This document shows positions 13,805 through 27,764 of a DNA stretch of 54,777 bases, piece by piece. Within the stretch, counting starts at the first letter, position 1. Each line of letters begins with the position of its first letter. A model generated the notes under the pieces. It worked only from the letters and a program-made list of their open reading frames with translations, did not search any database and was not told the origin of the DNA. This DNA is from CAYTLW01 sp964438735 (lineage in GTDB: Bacteria > Myxococcota_A > UBA9042). The translations under genes and the position numbers were made by a program. The stretch is from positions 1-54,777 of the forward strand of contig CAYTLW010000041.1 of NCBI GenBank assembly GCA_964438735.1, read 5' to 3'.

Positions 13805-13858
13805 CGGAATCCTCGCTATTGACTCAAAAAGTTTGGGTAGTCCTCGTGGGGCTCTGAG

Positions 13859-18760
<4,902 letters not shown>

Positions 18761-18835
18761 AGTTGTCTCCGTACTTCCCGTTGGAATTTTGTTCGTTCTG
18801 AGAGCGAAAATTGCCAGGTGCGATTAAGCGGCGGC

Positions 18836-18876
18836 GCCCCGGGCCGCGAATCCGGTCGGATTCTGCGGCTCGGGGC
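18836..18876 (-). promoter_or_regulatory. Long hairpin between rplL and rpoB (attenuator or processing site)
   Basis: In the 122-base spacer a GCCCCG arm at the left pairs with CGGGGC at the right. Inner paired segments (GCCGC with GCGGC, ATCC with GGAT) close on a four-base loop, giving one long imperfect stem. In E. coli the same rplL-rpoB spacer holds a partial terminator and an RNase III site that set the ratio of ribosomal protein to polymerase transcripts. The equivalent role here is inference from position and structure. Confidence 0.55.
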
Positions 18877-18893
18877 CCTCCGCGTGTGCGGTC

Positions 18894-19271
18894 TTACTTG
18901 ATTTCGACCTTCGCACCGGCCTCCTCAAGCTTGGCCTTGGCCGACTCGGCCTCTTCCTTGCTGACGCCTTCGCGCACGGCACCGCCGGCGGTCTCCACCA
19001 GCGCCTTGGCCTCGCGCAGACCCAGCGCGGTGAGCTCGCGCACGGCCTTGATGACGTTGATCTTCTTGGCGCCCGGCTCGAGGATCAGGACGTCGAACTC
19101 GGTCTGCTCTTCGACCGCTTCGGCCTCGCCACCACCGGCGGCTGCCGGAGCGGCGGCCACTGCTGCGGCGCTCACGCCCCACTTATCCTCGAGGGCGGTG
19201 ATGATTTCAGCGAGCTCCAGCACGGTCATGCCGGAGAGGTGGTCGATGAGATCTTGCTGACTGATAGCCAT
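18894..19271 (-). CDS. rplL: 50S ribosomal protein L7/L12
   Basis: Acidic stalk protein that recruits translation GTPases. The N-terminal dimerisation helices (LIDHLSGMTVLELAEIITAL) are followed by an Ala/Gly-rich hinge and the conserved C-terminal domain with TEFDVILxxxGxxKINVIKAVRELTALGLREAKALVE, recognisable in pieces. I chose the ATG at 19271 because it has a GGAGAA ribosome binding site and gives 125 residues, the family length; an upstream in-frame ATG at 19286 would add five residues. It lies 81 bases after rplJ. Confidence 0.96.
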   Translation of the reverse strand: MAISQQDLIDHLSGMTVLELAEIITALEDKWGVSAAAVAAAPAAAGGGEAEAVEEQTEFDVLILEPGAKKINVIKAVRELTALGLREAKALVETAGGAVREGVSKEEAESAKAKLEEAGAKVEIK

Positions 19272-19352
19272 GTCTGTGTTCTCCAATGAGCGTCTTGTCT
19301 GTCGCGCTCGATAGCTTTGTGTTCACGCGGGCCGAAGCCCGCTGCGATCGGC

Positions 19353-19877
19353 TCAGGCTGATGCCTCTTCCAGCTCGTCCTTGCGTGCACTCAGCACCGT
19401 GACCAGGCTGCGCGCGGGTGCGCTCAGCTGACCCAGGAACTTCGAGGGCACTGCCGCCAGGACACCCAGGAATTTCGCACGAAGTTCGTCGAGTCCGGGC
19501 AGCTTGCTCAGGGCGAGGACTTCTTCCGCAGAGAGTCTTTTGCCGTCGAGCACGCCGACCTTGATGACGATCTTGTCGTTATCCTTGGCCGCCTTGGCGA
19601 TCACCTTCGCGGGCCCGATGGGGTCACCGCTGAAGGCGAAGAGGTTGGCGCCCACCAGGTCGTCATGAATGACTTCCAGGTCGGTGCCTGCAATGGACAA
19701 GCGTGCGAGGGTGTTTTTGACGACACGAATCTGTCCGCCCGCGTTGCGCATGTCGGCGCGAAGTGCTTGGGCCTGCAATACAGTCAGTCCCTTGTACCCC
19801 GCGACGACCAGCCCGGCGGTGCCAGCTAGTTCGTCTCGCAGCCGATCGACCCGTTGCTGCTTGATGGCTTTAATCAC
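19353..19877 (-). CDS. rplJ: 50S ribosomal protein L10
   Basis: Base of the ribosomal stalk: it anchors L7/L12 dimers to 23S rRNA and in many bacteria represses its own operon by binding the leader mRNA. VVAGYKGLTVLQAQALR, IRVVKNTLARLSI and the C-terminal helix that binds L7/L12 are visible in 174 residues. The start codon is GTG at 19877, preceded by AAGGAGA. The 200-base gap upstream carries the L10 leader described separately, which fits autoregulation of rplJ-rplL. Confidence 0.96.
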   Translation of the reverse strand: MIKAIKQQRVDRLRDELAGTAGLVVAGYKGLTVLQAQALRADMRNAGGQIRVVKNTLARLSIAGTDLEVIHDDLVGANLFAFSGDPIGPAKVIAKAAKDNDKIVIKVGVLDGKRLSAEEVLALSKLPGLDELRAKFLGVLAAVPSKFLGQLSAPARSLVTVLSARKDELEEASA

Positions 19878-19920
19878 GGGTCTCCTTGCTCCCTGCTACA
19901 CCTGATTGCGACAGAACACG

Positions 19921-20000
19921 CGCCCACCGTGGGAATGTGTCCAAGGTGCTCCTTGCACCCGTCGCCTCCGCCGGTCCTACGGTCAAAGACCTGCCGGCTT
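19921..20000 (-). promoter_or_regulatory. Ribosomal protein L10 leader
   Basis: The rplA-rplJ spacer, read on the minus strand, contains TTTGACCGTAGG, then a CCGGCGGAGGCGACGG stretch and a perfect GGTGC/GCACC hairpin with an AAGGA loop at 19945-19959, and finally a segment rich in GTGGG before the rplJ start. Order and motifs resemble the L10 leader that L10-(L7/L12) binds to control rplJL translation. A covariance-model search with the L10 leader family would decide; exact ends are uncertain. Confidence 0.55.
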
Positions 20001-20077
20001 CTCAGACGCGGCCCCGTGGGGCCGTACTTTCGCCCTCCCGTCGAGTTCGCCCTCGGGCGACCCGGCGGATGGACCCA

Positions 20078-20785
20078 CTAGACGCGATACTGGTTCGCGA
20101 CTTCGTTTGCATCGATCCGCACACCCGGTGAGTGGGTGAGCGAAATGGTCACGGCCTTGAAATAGCGGCCCTTGGCTGCCGAGGGTTTGGCCTTGGCCAG
20201 CGTCTCGAGCAGCGTGTTCACGTTCTCGGTGAGCTTGTCCGCGTCGAACGAGCTCTTACCGACGCCTGCGTGAATGATGCCGGTGCGGTCGGTGCGATAG
20301 GAGATCTTACCGGCCTTGGCTTGGGAGACCGCCTTGGTCACGTCGAAGGTGACCGTGCCGACCTTGGGGTTGGGCATCAGGCCGCGCGGTCCCAGGATGC
20401 GGCCGATCTTACCGACGTGCACCATCATATTGGGAGTCGCGATGGCGGTATCGAACTCGAACCAGCCGCCCTTGACCTTCTCGACCAGGTCCTCGGCGCC
20501 GACGAAATCCGCGCCGGCCTCCAGGGCCTCCTTTTCCTTGTCACCCTTGGCGAAAACCGCCACGCGCACCTTCTTGCCGGTACCGTGGGGCAACACCACC
20601 GCGCCGCGGACCATCTGGTCGGCATGCTTGGGGTTGACGCCCAGGTTGACGGCGAGCTCGACGGTCTCGTCATAACCGGCCGTCTCGATGTCGGCGATGA
20701 TGGCGACCGCTTCAGCGACGCTGTAATGGTGTTGACGGTCGAACTTCTGGAGCGCCGCGTTGTATTTCTTGCCTCGCTTGGCCAT
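20078..20785 (-). CDS. rplA: 50S ribosomal protein L1
   Basis: Forms the L1 stalk that helps E-site tRNA leave the ribosome. The 235-residue sequence shows MAKRGKKYNAALQKFDR, VELAVNLGVNPKHADQMVRGAVVLPHGTGKKVRVAVFA in pieces, PNMMVHVGKIGRILGPRGLMPNPKVGTVT and the C-terminal FKAVTISLTHSPGVRID. A strong GGAGG ribosome binding site precedes the ATG, nine bases after rplK. In other bacteria L1 represses rplKA by binding the rplK leader; no such structure was identified with confidence here. Confidence 0.97.
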   Translation of the reverse strand: MAKRGKKYNAALQKFDRQHHYSVAEAVAIIADIETAGYDETVELAVNLGVNPKHADQMVRGAVVLPHGTGKKVRVAVFAKGDKEKEALEAGADFVGAEDLVEKVKGGWFEFDTAIATPNMMVHVGKIGRILGPRGLMPNPKVGTVTFDVTKAVSQAKAGKISYRTDRTGIIHAGVGKSSFDADKLTENVNTLLETLAKAKPSAAKGRYFKAVTISLTHSPGVRIDANEVANQYRV

Positions 20786-20794
20786 GGCTACCTC

Positions 20795-21220
20795 CTAATC
20801 GACCACGATAATGCCCATGGAGCGGGCAGTACCGGAGAGAGTGAGGATGGCCGCGTCCACGTCATTGGCGTACAGGTCGGGCTTCTTGATCTCTGCGATC
20901 TCAGCCAACTGTGTGCGCGTGACCTGGCCCACCTTGTTTCGGTTGGGCTCGCCCGAGCCCTTCTTCAGGCCGGCGGCCTTGAGGATGAGCGAGGACGCTG
21001 GCGGCGTCTTGGTGATGAACGAGAACGATCGATCCGAATACACGGTGATGATCACCGGGATGATCGATCCTTCCTGGCCCTGCGTCTTGGCGTTGTACGC
21101 CTTGCAGAACTGCATGATGTTGACGCCGTGCTGACCGAGCGCAGGGCCGACGGGGGGCGAAGGATTCGCCTTGCCCGCGTGCAACTGCAGCTTGATGTAA
21201 CCGGCAACCTTCTTTGCCAT
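20795..21220 (-). CDS. rplK: 50S ribosomal protein L11
   Basis: Binds the GTPase-associated centre of 23S rRNA with L10. The sequence has the full family pattern in 141 residues: KLQLHAGKANPSPPVGPALG, GVNIMQFCKAYNAKTQ, the proline-rich thiostrepton-site region and the C-terminal RNA-binding NDVDAAILTLSGTARSMGI. The start has GGAGG. It follows nusG after 69 bases and leads rplA by nine. Confidence 0.97.
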   Translation of the reverse strand: MAKKVAGYIKLQLHAGKANPSPPVGPALGQHGVNIMQFCKAYNAKTQGQEGSIIPVIITVYSDRSFSFITKTPPASSLILKAAGLKKGSGEPNRNKVGQVTRTQLAEIAEIKKPDLYANDVDAAILTLSGTARSMGIIVVD

Positions 21221-21289
21221 GATGTCCTCCAGCGTGCTCGAGCGGTCGGTTACTGACCTCGCACGAAGGTGGTTGAGAGGCGGTCGGGT

Positions 21290-22156
21290 CTAGTTCCCGC
21301 TTTTTTCCACCTGCATGAAACCGAGCTCCACTGGCGTTGCTCGGCCGAAGATGCTCACGAGCACCTTGAGTTTCTGCTTGTCGGGGATGACCTCGGCGAC
21401 GGTGCCGCTGAAGTTGGCGAACGGGCCGTCGATGACGCGCACCTCGGTCCCCTCGTCGAAGCTGAGCACCGGCTTGGCCTCGACCTCGGACTGCTCCAGG
21501 GCCTGCGTGATGCGCTTGACCTCGTGCGCGGGCACGGGCGGCGGGTTCATGCCGCCACCGACGAAGCCGGTGATCTTGTTGGTCCCCTTGACGCAATGCC
21601 AGGTCTCTTCGTTGAGCAGCATCTCGACCAGGATGTAGCCGGGGAAGAAGCGGCGGGTCGACTCATGCCGGACGCCGCTGCGCACCTCGACCACCTTCTC
21701 GGTGGGGATCAGGATGTCGCCGAAGTACTCCTCGAGCCCTTCTGCCTTGACGCGTTCGAGCAGACCGGCGCGGGCGGTGTTCTCCGACCCGGTGTACGTA
21801 TGCACGATGTAGTAGCGCTTGCGCGGCCGACGCAGGGAGCGGGGCTCGCGGCGCGGCTCGGGGGCGGGAGGCGCTTCTTCCGCAGCGGCTTCCCCTTCAG
21901 GTGCGGCTTCTGCTTCGGGTGCAGCTTCTGCTTCCGTTGCGGCGGCGTCAGCTTCCGGTACGGCGGCTTCTGCTTCCGGTGCGGCGGCTTCTTCAGCGAC
22001 CTCGACCGGCGCGGCAGCTTCTTCAGCGGACTCGACCGGCGCGGCAGCTTCTTCAGCGGACTCGACCGGGGCAGCCTCAGCCACCACGACGGGCTCGGCC
22101 GGCGTGTCGGAGGATGCGGGTGCCGCGGCGTCCTGTGTCGTGTTGTTCACGGTCAT
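21290..22156 (-). CDS. nusG: Transcription termination/antitermination factor NusG with a long Ala/Glu-rich N-terminus
   Basis: NusG binds RNA polymerase and couples it to Rho or the ribosome. The core starts near residue 112: KRYYIVHTYTGSENTARAGL, RFFPGYILVEM, the polymerase-contacting NGN domain, then the KOW motif FDEGTEVRVIDGPFANFSGTV and the terminal PVELGFMQVEK. The first 110 residues are almost only Ala, Glu, Pro, Val and Ser, with three near-identical ten-residue repeats (VESAEEAAAP) at 31-60, and end in a basic patch (PRREPRSLRRPRKR). No internal Met or strong internal start exists before the core, and AGGGGA lies just before the ATG at 22156, so the extension is probably real. Total 288 residues against about 180 usual. 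Confidence 0.95.
   Translation of the reverse strand: MTVNNTTQDAAAPASSDTPAEPVVVAEAAPVESAEEAAAPVESAEEAAAPVEVAEEAAAPEAEAAVPEADAAATEAEAAPEAEAAPEGEAAAEEAPPAPEPRREPRSLRRPRKRYYIVHTYTGSENTARAGLLERVKAEGLEEYFGDILIPTEKVVEVRSGVRHESTRRFFPGYILVEMLLNEETWHCVKGTNKITGFVGGGMNPPPVPAHEVKRITQALEQSEVEAKPVLSFDEGTEVRVIDGPFANFSGTVAEVIPDKQKLKVLVSIFGRATPVELGFMQVEKSGN
21977..22066 (-). repeat. Three tandem 30-bp repeats inside nusG
   Basis: Three consecutive 30-base units encode VESAEEAAAP, VESAEEAAAP and VEVAEEAAAP in the NusG extension. The first two units are nearly identical at base level and further degenerate Ala/Glu units follow downstream. This type of array can change copy number by slippage, which would alter the length of the extension between strains. 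Confidence 0.85.
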
Positions 22157-22222
22157 GGCTTCCCCTGTGCCTGTCCAGCGGCCTGCGACGAGCGCTGGCC
22201 GCGGGATTAGCCCGACGTCGGG

Positions 22223-22609
22223 CTACAGGTCGTAGAACAGCTTGGTCAGCGCGCTGAACAACACGTCAAAAGCCCAGAGACAGAGCGCGATGATAATCGT
22301 CACCACGATGGTCACCATCGTCTGCAGACGCGTCTCTTCCCACGTCGGCCAGGTGACCTTGCGCATCTCGAAGGCCACCTCATTGGTCAGCTGAAACAGC
22401 CGCTCGTGGCGCCACATGTAGATGCCACCGACCACGCCGATGACGATCCCGGCGAGGTCGCTGAGACGGAACTCGGCCCCGATAAGGGCCATGTCCAGTT
22501 CTGGGTACGTCAGATCGAACGCACCGGCGATAAACCGGGCGCTCAATATCCACAGCAGCAGCGCGGCTGCCATGAACGTCAAACTGACCATTCGTGCCTG
22601 GCTCGGCAT
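22223..22609 (-). CDS. secE: Protein translocase subunit SecE
   Basis: Small essential membrane subunit of the SecYEG channel. The 128-residue protein has two N-terminal membrane segments (about residues 8-28 and 44-62), as in E. coli SecE, and then the conserved cytoplasmic-helix/TM3 unit FEMRKVTWPTWEETRLQTMV followed by IVVTIIIALCLWAFDVLF. The open frame extends upstream through tRNA-Trp, so the true start is downstream; I chose the ATG at 22609 because GAGG lies eight bases before it. It is followed by nusG after 66 bases. Confidence 0.95.
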   Translation of the reverse strand: MPSQARMVSLTFMAAALLLWILSARFIAGAFDLTYPELDMALIGAEFRLSDLAGIVIGVVGGIYMWRHERLFQLTNEVAFEMRKVTWPTWEETRLQTMVTIVVTIIIALCLWAFDVLFSALTKLFYDL

Positions 22610-22630
22610 ATGCTGTTCCTCGGCCTGTGC

Positions 22631-22706
22631 TGGCAGGGCAGGCGGGATTCGAACCCACAACCGGCGGATTTGGAGTCCGCTGCTCTACCGTTGGAGCTAC
22701 TGCCCT
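22631..22706 (-). tRNA. tRNA-Trp (anticodon CCA)
   Basis: Read on the minus strand it folds as a full cloverleaf: acceptor AGGGCAG/CTGCCCT, D arm GCTC/GAGC, anticodon stem GCGGA/TCCGC with loop CTCCAAA (anticodon CCA), and a T arm with TTCGAAT. The 3' CCA is encoded. It lies between rpmG and secE, a common position for tRNA-Trp in bacteria. Confidence 0.97.
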
Positions 22707-22764
22707 GTTCCCCGGTGACGGCTCCAGCAGTTGCCGTCGTGGGATGGGTCGACCCCCGATGTGA

Positions 22765-22944
22765 CTACTTCGTCTCCTTGTGTACCGTGTGCTTGCGTTC
22801 GAAGCGACAGTACTTGCGGAAACTCAGACGCCCCGGAGAGGTCTTCTTGTTCTTGGTGGTCGTGTATCGCGACACGCCCGGCAGGCCGCTCTTTCGACAC
22901 TCCGTGCACTCGAGGTGCACGATGATTCGATTGCCCCTGGCCAT
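22765..22944 (-). CDS. rpmG: 50S ribosomal protein L33
   Basis: Small ribosomal protein of the large subunit. The 59-residue product starts MARGNRIIVHLECTECRKSG and contains the family signature YTTTKNKKTSPGRLSFRKYC, ending KHTVHKETK. It keeps the first CxxC of the zinc-ribbon form (CTEC), but in the second pair only the first cysteine remains: the segment reads YCRFERKH where zinc-binding versions read YCPxCRKH. Metal binding is therefore uncertain. It is between tuf (65 bases upstream) and tRNA-Trp, as in many bacteria. The ATG at 22944 is preceded by GGAG at 22952-22955 region. Confidence 0.95.
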   Translation of the reverse strand: MARGNRIIVHLECTECRKSGLPGVSRYTTTKNKKTSPGRLSFRKYCRFERKHTVHKETK

Positions 22945-23009
22945 GGTTGTACTCCTGCTGGAAGTCTCGCGACCCCGGCGATGCGAGATCGCCCGGGTCT
23001 GCGGACTAC

Positions 23010-24218
<1,209 letters not shown>

Positions 24219-24391
24219 GGCTTTGTTCTCCCTTGTTCAGGTCGCCGCGTGCGACGCTGTGTCCGACTTTATCTCACTTCTCTGCGACGCCTGCCGCCGG
24301 GCCACCCTCGATCATCGATCTCGGGTGACATCGTTCATTCTGTTTTCCGTTCTCTTCTGCCGTCTCGGGCCCGCCGAAACGGAGTTCGGGG

Positions 24392-24464
<73 letters not shown>

Positions 24465-24468
24465 GGGG

Positions 24469-24541
24469 AGCGGGAAACGGGTCTCGAACCCGCAACCCTC
24501 AGCTTGGAAGGCTGATGCTCTACCAATTGAGCTATTCCCGC
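24469..24541 (-). tRNA. tRNA-Gly (anticodon UCC)
   Basis: Minus-strand cloverleaf with acceptor GCGGGAA/TTCCCGC, anticodon stem TCAGC/GCTGA, loop CTTCCAA (anticodon TCC in DNA) and T loop TTCGAGA. CCA is not encoded. Only four bases separate it from tRNA-Thr(GGU), so the pair must be processed from one precursor. Confidence 0.96.
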
Positions 24542-24597
24542 GTCGGCCGGTATGGTCGTTCGGGCCGCGTCATGCTCCCGCGTTGAGGCTGGAGCGG

Positions 24598-24683
24598 TGG
24601 TGGAGGATGATGGATTTGAACCATCGTAGGCTCTCGCCAGCAGATTTACAGTCTGCCCCCTTTAACCCCTCGGGCAATCCTCC
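24598..24683 (-). tRNA. tRNA-Tyr (anticodon GUA)
   Basis: Class II tRNA on the minus strand: acceptor GGAGGAT/ATCCTCC, anticodon stem GCAGA/TCTGC, loop CTGTAAA (anticodon GTA in DNA), a long variable arm and T loop TTCAAAT. The 3' CCA is encoded. Position corresponds to tyrU of E. coli. Confidence 0.96.
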
Positions 24684-24784
24684 GTGCAATCGGGTCTCGA
24701 GGCCCGATCTATCTGCCGAATCCGCCATTGGCGGCGGCCGCTTTCCGGCTCCAGCGCGCGGCATTTGCAGGCCGGTGCGATGGG

Positions 24785-24857
24785 AGCTGGCGAAGGGACT
24801 CGAACCCGCAACCTGCTGATTACAAATCAGCTGCTCTACCAATTGAGCTACGCCAGC
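24785..24857 (-). tRNA. tRNA-Thr (anticodon UGU)
   Basis: Minus-strand cloverleaf with acceptor GCTGGCG/CGCCAGC, anticodon stem GCTGA/TCAGC, loop TTTGTAA (anticodon TGT in DNA) and T loop TTCGAGT. The outer T stem is imperfect (GCGGG against CCCTT). CCA is not encoded. It is the first gene of the tRNA-tuf transcript, the position of thrU in E. coli. Confidence 0.94.
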
Positions 24858-25206
24858 GACGCTGCTGTCGGGCGGTCTGCTCGACCATCCCGACTTGTGG
24901 GCTGGTTCGGCTACAGGCGTCGGTTGTCAATCGCCGAGCAGGGGCCGTGAGGCGTCCTGAGAGGCGGGTTGTTGCGAGTCGCGCGACACATTCCGAGACC
25001 TGACCGACCGTTCCTGGTTCCGCGTGGTTCCTTATGGATTCTGGCCGGTTGCCGTAGTTCTCGGTTGTGTCTTTGCAGGCCGCTCAGGCCCTTGTCTCGC
25101 GCGCTCGCTCGGGGCATCCGCGCACAGCGGTACCCCGATAAGGGCGGTAGGCAATACAGTAGTCTCCTGGCCTTGTCAAGCCAAAACGGTGGCCTGCTCA
25201 GTCGTG
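24858..25206. other. Intergenic region upstream of the tRNA-tuf operon
   Basis: 349 bases without a convincing gene. It must contain the control region of the tRNA-tuf-secE-nusG operon. A strong promoter candidate lies at its distal end next to the rlmB stop. A second TTGACA on the minus strand (24925-24930) has no acceptable -10 partner. The long leader of about 285 bases between promoter and first tRNA shows no stop-like hairpin that I could identify. Confidence 0.7.
25151..25179 (-). promoter_or_regulatory. Promoter of the tRNA-tuf operon
   Basis: On the minus strand a perfect TTGACA (25174-25179) is followed after 17 bases by TATTGC (25151-25156), preceded directly by TG. The perfect -35 box and ideal spacing suit a strongly expressed stable-RNA operon. 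The -10 box matches only in part. Confidence 0.5.
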
Positions 25207-26025
25207 TCAAGGGCCTGATCCCGCGCTCGAATCCGCCGCTGCCGACGGCTGCGCCGGGCGCCGGGCGAGCGCCAGGGCCACAGTGGCGAAGGAGGCGACG
25301 TTCAGGGAGTCCATTGCGGGGCTGCCTGGCAGGGTGATCTCACGCTGACAATGGCGCCTTAAAAGCGGTCTCAGGCCACGATCTTCGGCGCCGAGCACGA
25401 TCGCCAGCGGACGGTCCACGGGCAGCTGCCAGAGATCGTCAGCCCCGGCATCCACCACCGTACCGGCGCACTCCACGCCGCGATCGGCCAGGGTGCGCAG
25501 CGTTCGGGCCAGGTTGACCACCTGGATCACCGGCAGGGTGGCGGCGGCGCCACGGGCGATGCGTTCGACCACCGGTGTGACCCCGGCCGCACGATCGGTC
25601 GGTAGGATGGCAGCCGTGGCGCCAAAGAACGCCGCCGATCGCAAGATGGCGCCCAGGTTTCGGGTGTCGGTGACCGAGTCCAGGACCAGCAACAGGGTGC
25701 CCGGCCTGGCGCCGTCTGGGGGCACGATCGCGTCCAGATCGGCGTAGGTGAAAGGGTGCACATCGGCGGCCAGGCCCTGGGCCACATGGTCGGACCAGGT
25801 GGCATTGTCCGGTTGGCTGCGGCGCAGGTCGACGTCGGCGGCCCCTGCTGCCCGCTCGACCTGCTGGACCAGGTTGCGATCGCGGCTCCAGCACCACAAT
25901 CGGATGATTCGCTCGGGACAGTGCGCCAAAAGGGCCAGCACAGCGTGCCGGCCGATCACCGGGCCTGCATGCTGCCGATCGCGCCCGCGTCGCTTGCGCC
26001 GCTCTGGCGATCTGCGGCCGCCCAT
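25207..26025 (-). CDS. rlmB: TrmH/SpoU-family 23S rRNA (guanosine-2'-O)-methyltransferase, RlmB-like
   Basis: SAM-dependent 2'-O-methyltransferase of the knotted SPOUT class. An N-terminal substrate-binding domain (VIGRHAVLALLAHCPERIIRLW) precedes the catalytic domain, which shows the three family motifs: LLVLDSVTDTRNLGAILRSAAFFG (motif 1 with the catalytic Arg), PLAIVLGAEDRGLRPLL (motif 2) and ITLPGSPAMDSLNVASFATVALA (motif 3, the knot). Its 272 residues fit. The first 20 residues are highly basic. Its ATG overlaps the proS stop (TGATG). RlmB methylates G2251 in E. coli; other TrmH members act on tRNA, so the exact target is inference. Confidence 0.88.
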   Translation of the reverse strand: MGGRRSPERRKRRGRDRQHAGPVIGRHAVLALLAHCPERIIRLWCWSRDRNLVQQVERAAGAADVDLRRSQPDNATWSDHVAQGLAADVHPFTYADLDAIVPPDGARPGTLLLVLDSVTDTRNLGAILRSAAFFGATAAILPTDRAAGVTPVVERIARGAAATLPVIQVVNLARTLRTLADRGVECAGTVVDAGADDLWQLPVDRPLAIVLGAEDRGLRPLLRRHCQREITLPGSPAMDSLNVASFATVALALARRPAQPSAAADSSAGSGP

Positions 26026-27764
26026 CAGAGTTGCAGCGCGCTGCCATCGCGGGCAGAGACGATGGCCGCGACCGCGCGATCGACCAGGCCTTCGACCGGC
26101 ATGTCCTGGCGCTCTCCGATGGACCGTACCTTGACCTCGACGATGCCCTCAGCGGCCTTGCGACCGACGGTGATCTGCAGCGGGAAGCCGATCAACTCGG
26201 CATCCTTGAACTTGACCCCGGGCCGCATCTTGCGGTCGTCCAGCACCACCTCGACGCCCCGGCGCTCGAACTCATCGTGCAGGGACTGGGCCAGCTCCAC
26301 GCCCACCTCGTCGCGACTGATGCCGACGATGATCACCTCTGCGGGCGCGATGGCCACCGGCCAGTTGATGCCGCGCTCGTCGTTGTTCTGCTCCACAGCG
26401 GCCGACAGGATGCGGCTCACGCCGATGCCATAGCAGCCCATGACGAACGGTTTGTCCTTGCCGTTCACGTCCAGGAAGCTGGCCTGCATGGACTCGGAGT
26501 ACTTGGTCCCCAGGAAGAAGACGTGGCCCACCTCGATACCGCGGAAGGTGCGCAGGCTGCCGCCATCGGTCTCGCCGCAGCGGGGGCAGGGGTCGCCGGC
26601 TTCGGCCAGGCGCAGATCGAGCCAGCGCACATTCTCGAGATCGCGGGCCGGGATCACGCCGACGCGATGCTTGTCGACCGCGTTGGCGCCGATGATGGCG
26701 GACGCCATGGCGGCCACCTCGTGGTCGACCAGCAGGTTCACCTTGCCGGCGTCCATGGCGCCCAGGTAGCCCGGCGGCAGGCCCGTGGCCTTGGCGAACC
26801 ACTCCCCGTCGGCGATCTCCAGGATCGCGGCCTCGGCGGCGCGCTTGACCTTGACCTCGTTGACCTCGCGATCGCCGCGTACAAAGGCCACCAACGGTTC
26901 GCCATCGGCGTTGTAGCAGACGGCCTTCACCGCGCCCGAGGGGTCGGCGCCCAGGAAGCTGCAGACGTCTTCGATGGTCTTCTGGCCCGGCGTATCGACG
27001 ACTTCGGACGCGGGCGCGTCTGCGGCCCACTCAAAAGCCTTCGGCGTGGGCAGCCCGGCCATCTCCACGTTGGCGGCATAGTCGCAGTGATCGCAGCTGA
27101 CGATGGCGTCCTCGCCCGAATCGGCGAGCACCTGGAACTCGTGTGAAAGCTTGCCGCCGATGTTGCCGGTGTCGGCCTCCACGGGCCGGAAGTCCAGTCC
27201 CATGCGGCTGAAGATGCGGCCATAGGCGTCGAACATGGCCTGGTAGGAGGTGCGCGCACTCTCGTCGTCGGCGTCGAAGGAGTAGGCGTCCTTCATCACA
27301 AACTCGCGCCCGCGCATGAGGCCCGCGCGCGGCCGCATCTCGTCCCGGAACTTGGTCTGGATCTGGTACAGGTTGATGGGCAGCTGCTTGTAGGAGCGCA
27401 CGTCGCGCCGAATCAGGTCGACGATGGCCTCTTCGTGTGTCGGTCCGAGGCAGAACTCGCCGCCTTTGCGATCGTTCAAGCGCAGCAGCTCGGGCCCGTA
27501 CTCGGTCCAGCGATTGCTCTCCTGCCAGAGCTCAGCCGGGATCACCAGCGGCAGGAGCACCTCCTCGGCACCGGCGCGACCCAACTCCTGACGGATGATG
27601 GTCTTGATCTTCTCCATCACCCGCACCCCCAGGGGCAGGAAGGAGTAGATGCCGGCAGCGACCCGGCGAATGAAGCCGGCGCGCACGAGCAGCGCATGCG
27701 AGACGACCTCCGCGTCGCGAGGCGCCTCTCTGAGGGTGGGCAGGTGCAGTTGGCTGGCGCGCAT
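26025..27764 (-). CDS. proS: Prolyl-tRNA synthetase
   Basis: Charges tRNA-Pro. Class II motifs are clear: RVAAGIYSFLPLGVRVMEKI (motif 1), RDEMRPRAGLMRGREFVMKD (motif 2) and GCYGIGVSRILSAAVEQ (motif 3). Between motifs 2 and 3 is the YbaK-type editing insertion (residues about 220-400) of the bacterial long form, and the C-terminus is the anticodon-binding domain. I chose ATG 27764, giving 579 residues and the conserved MRASQLHLPTLREAP start. The open frame continues to 27845 but those 27 residues have no family match. It is followed by rlmB and is divergent from the gene at 27905. Confidence 0.96.
   Translation of the reverse strand: MRASQLHLPTLREAPRDAEVVSHALLVRAGFIRRVAAGIYSFLPLGVRVMEKIKTIIRQELGRAGAEEVLLPLVIPAELWQESNRWTEYGPELLRLNDRKGGEFCLGPTHEEAIVDLIRRDVRSYKQLPINLYQIQTKFRDEMRPRAGLMRGREFVMKDAYSFDADDESARTSYQAMFDAYGRIFSRMGLDFRPVEADTGNIGGKLSHEFQVLADSGEDAIVSCDHCDYAANVEMAGLPTPKAFEWAADAPASEVVDTPGQKTIEDVCSFLGADPSGAVKAVCYNADGEPLVAFVRGDREVNEVKVKRAAEAAILEIADGEWFAKATGLPPGYLGAMDAGKVNLLVDHEVAAMASAIIGANAVDKHRVGVIPARDLENVRWLDLRLAEAGDPCPRCGETDGGSLRTFRGIEVGHVFFLGTKYSESMQASFLDVNGKDKPFVMGCYGIGVSRILSAAVEQNNDERGINWPVAIAPAEVIIVGISRDEVGVELAQSLHDEFERRGVEVVLDDRKMRPGVKFKDAELIGFPLQITVGRKAAEGIVEVKVRSIGERQDMPVEGLVDRAVAAIVSARDGSALQL

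Noticed and set aside
22610..22660. Longer SecE start at 22660
   Set aside because: The added residues are translated from the tRNA-Trp gene; ATG 22609 has a ribosome binding site.
24570..24842. Short frames over the tRNA cluster
   Set aside because: They translate tRNA sequence; the tRNA folds explain the region.
24902..24930. Second promoter close to tRNA-Thr(UGU)
   Set aside because: TTGACA is present at 24925-24930 on the minus strand, but no -10-like sequence lies 16-19 bases downstream.
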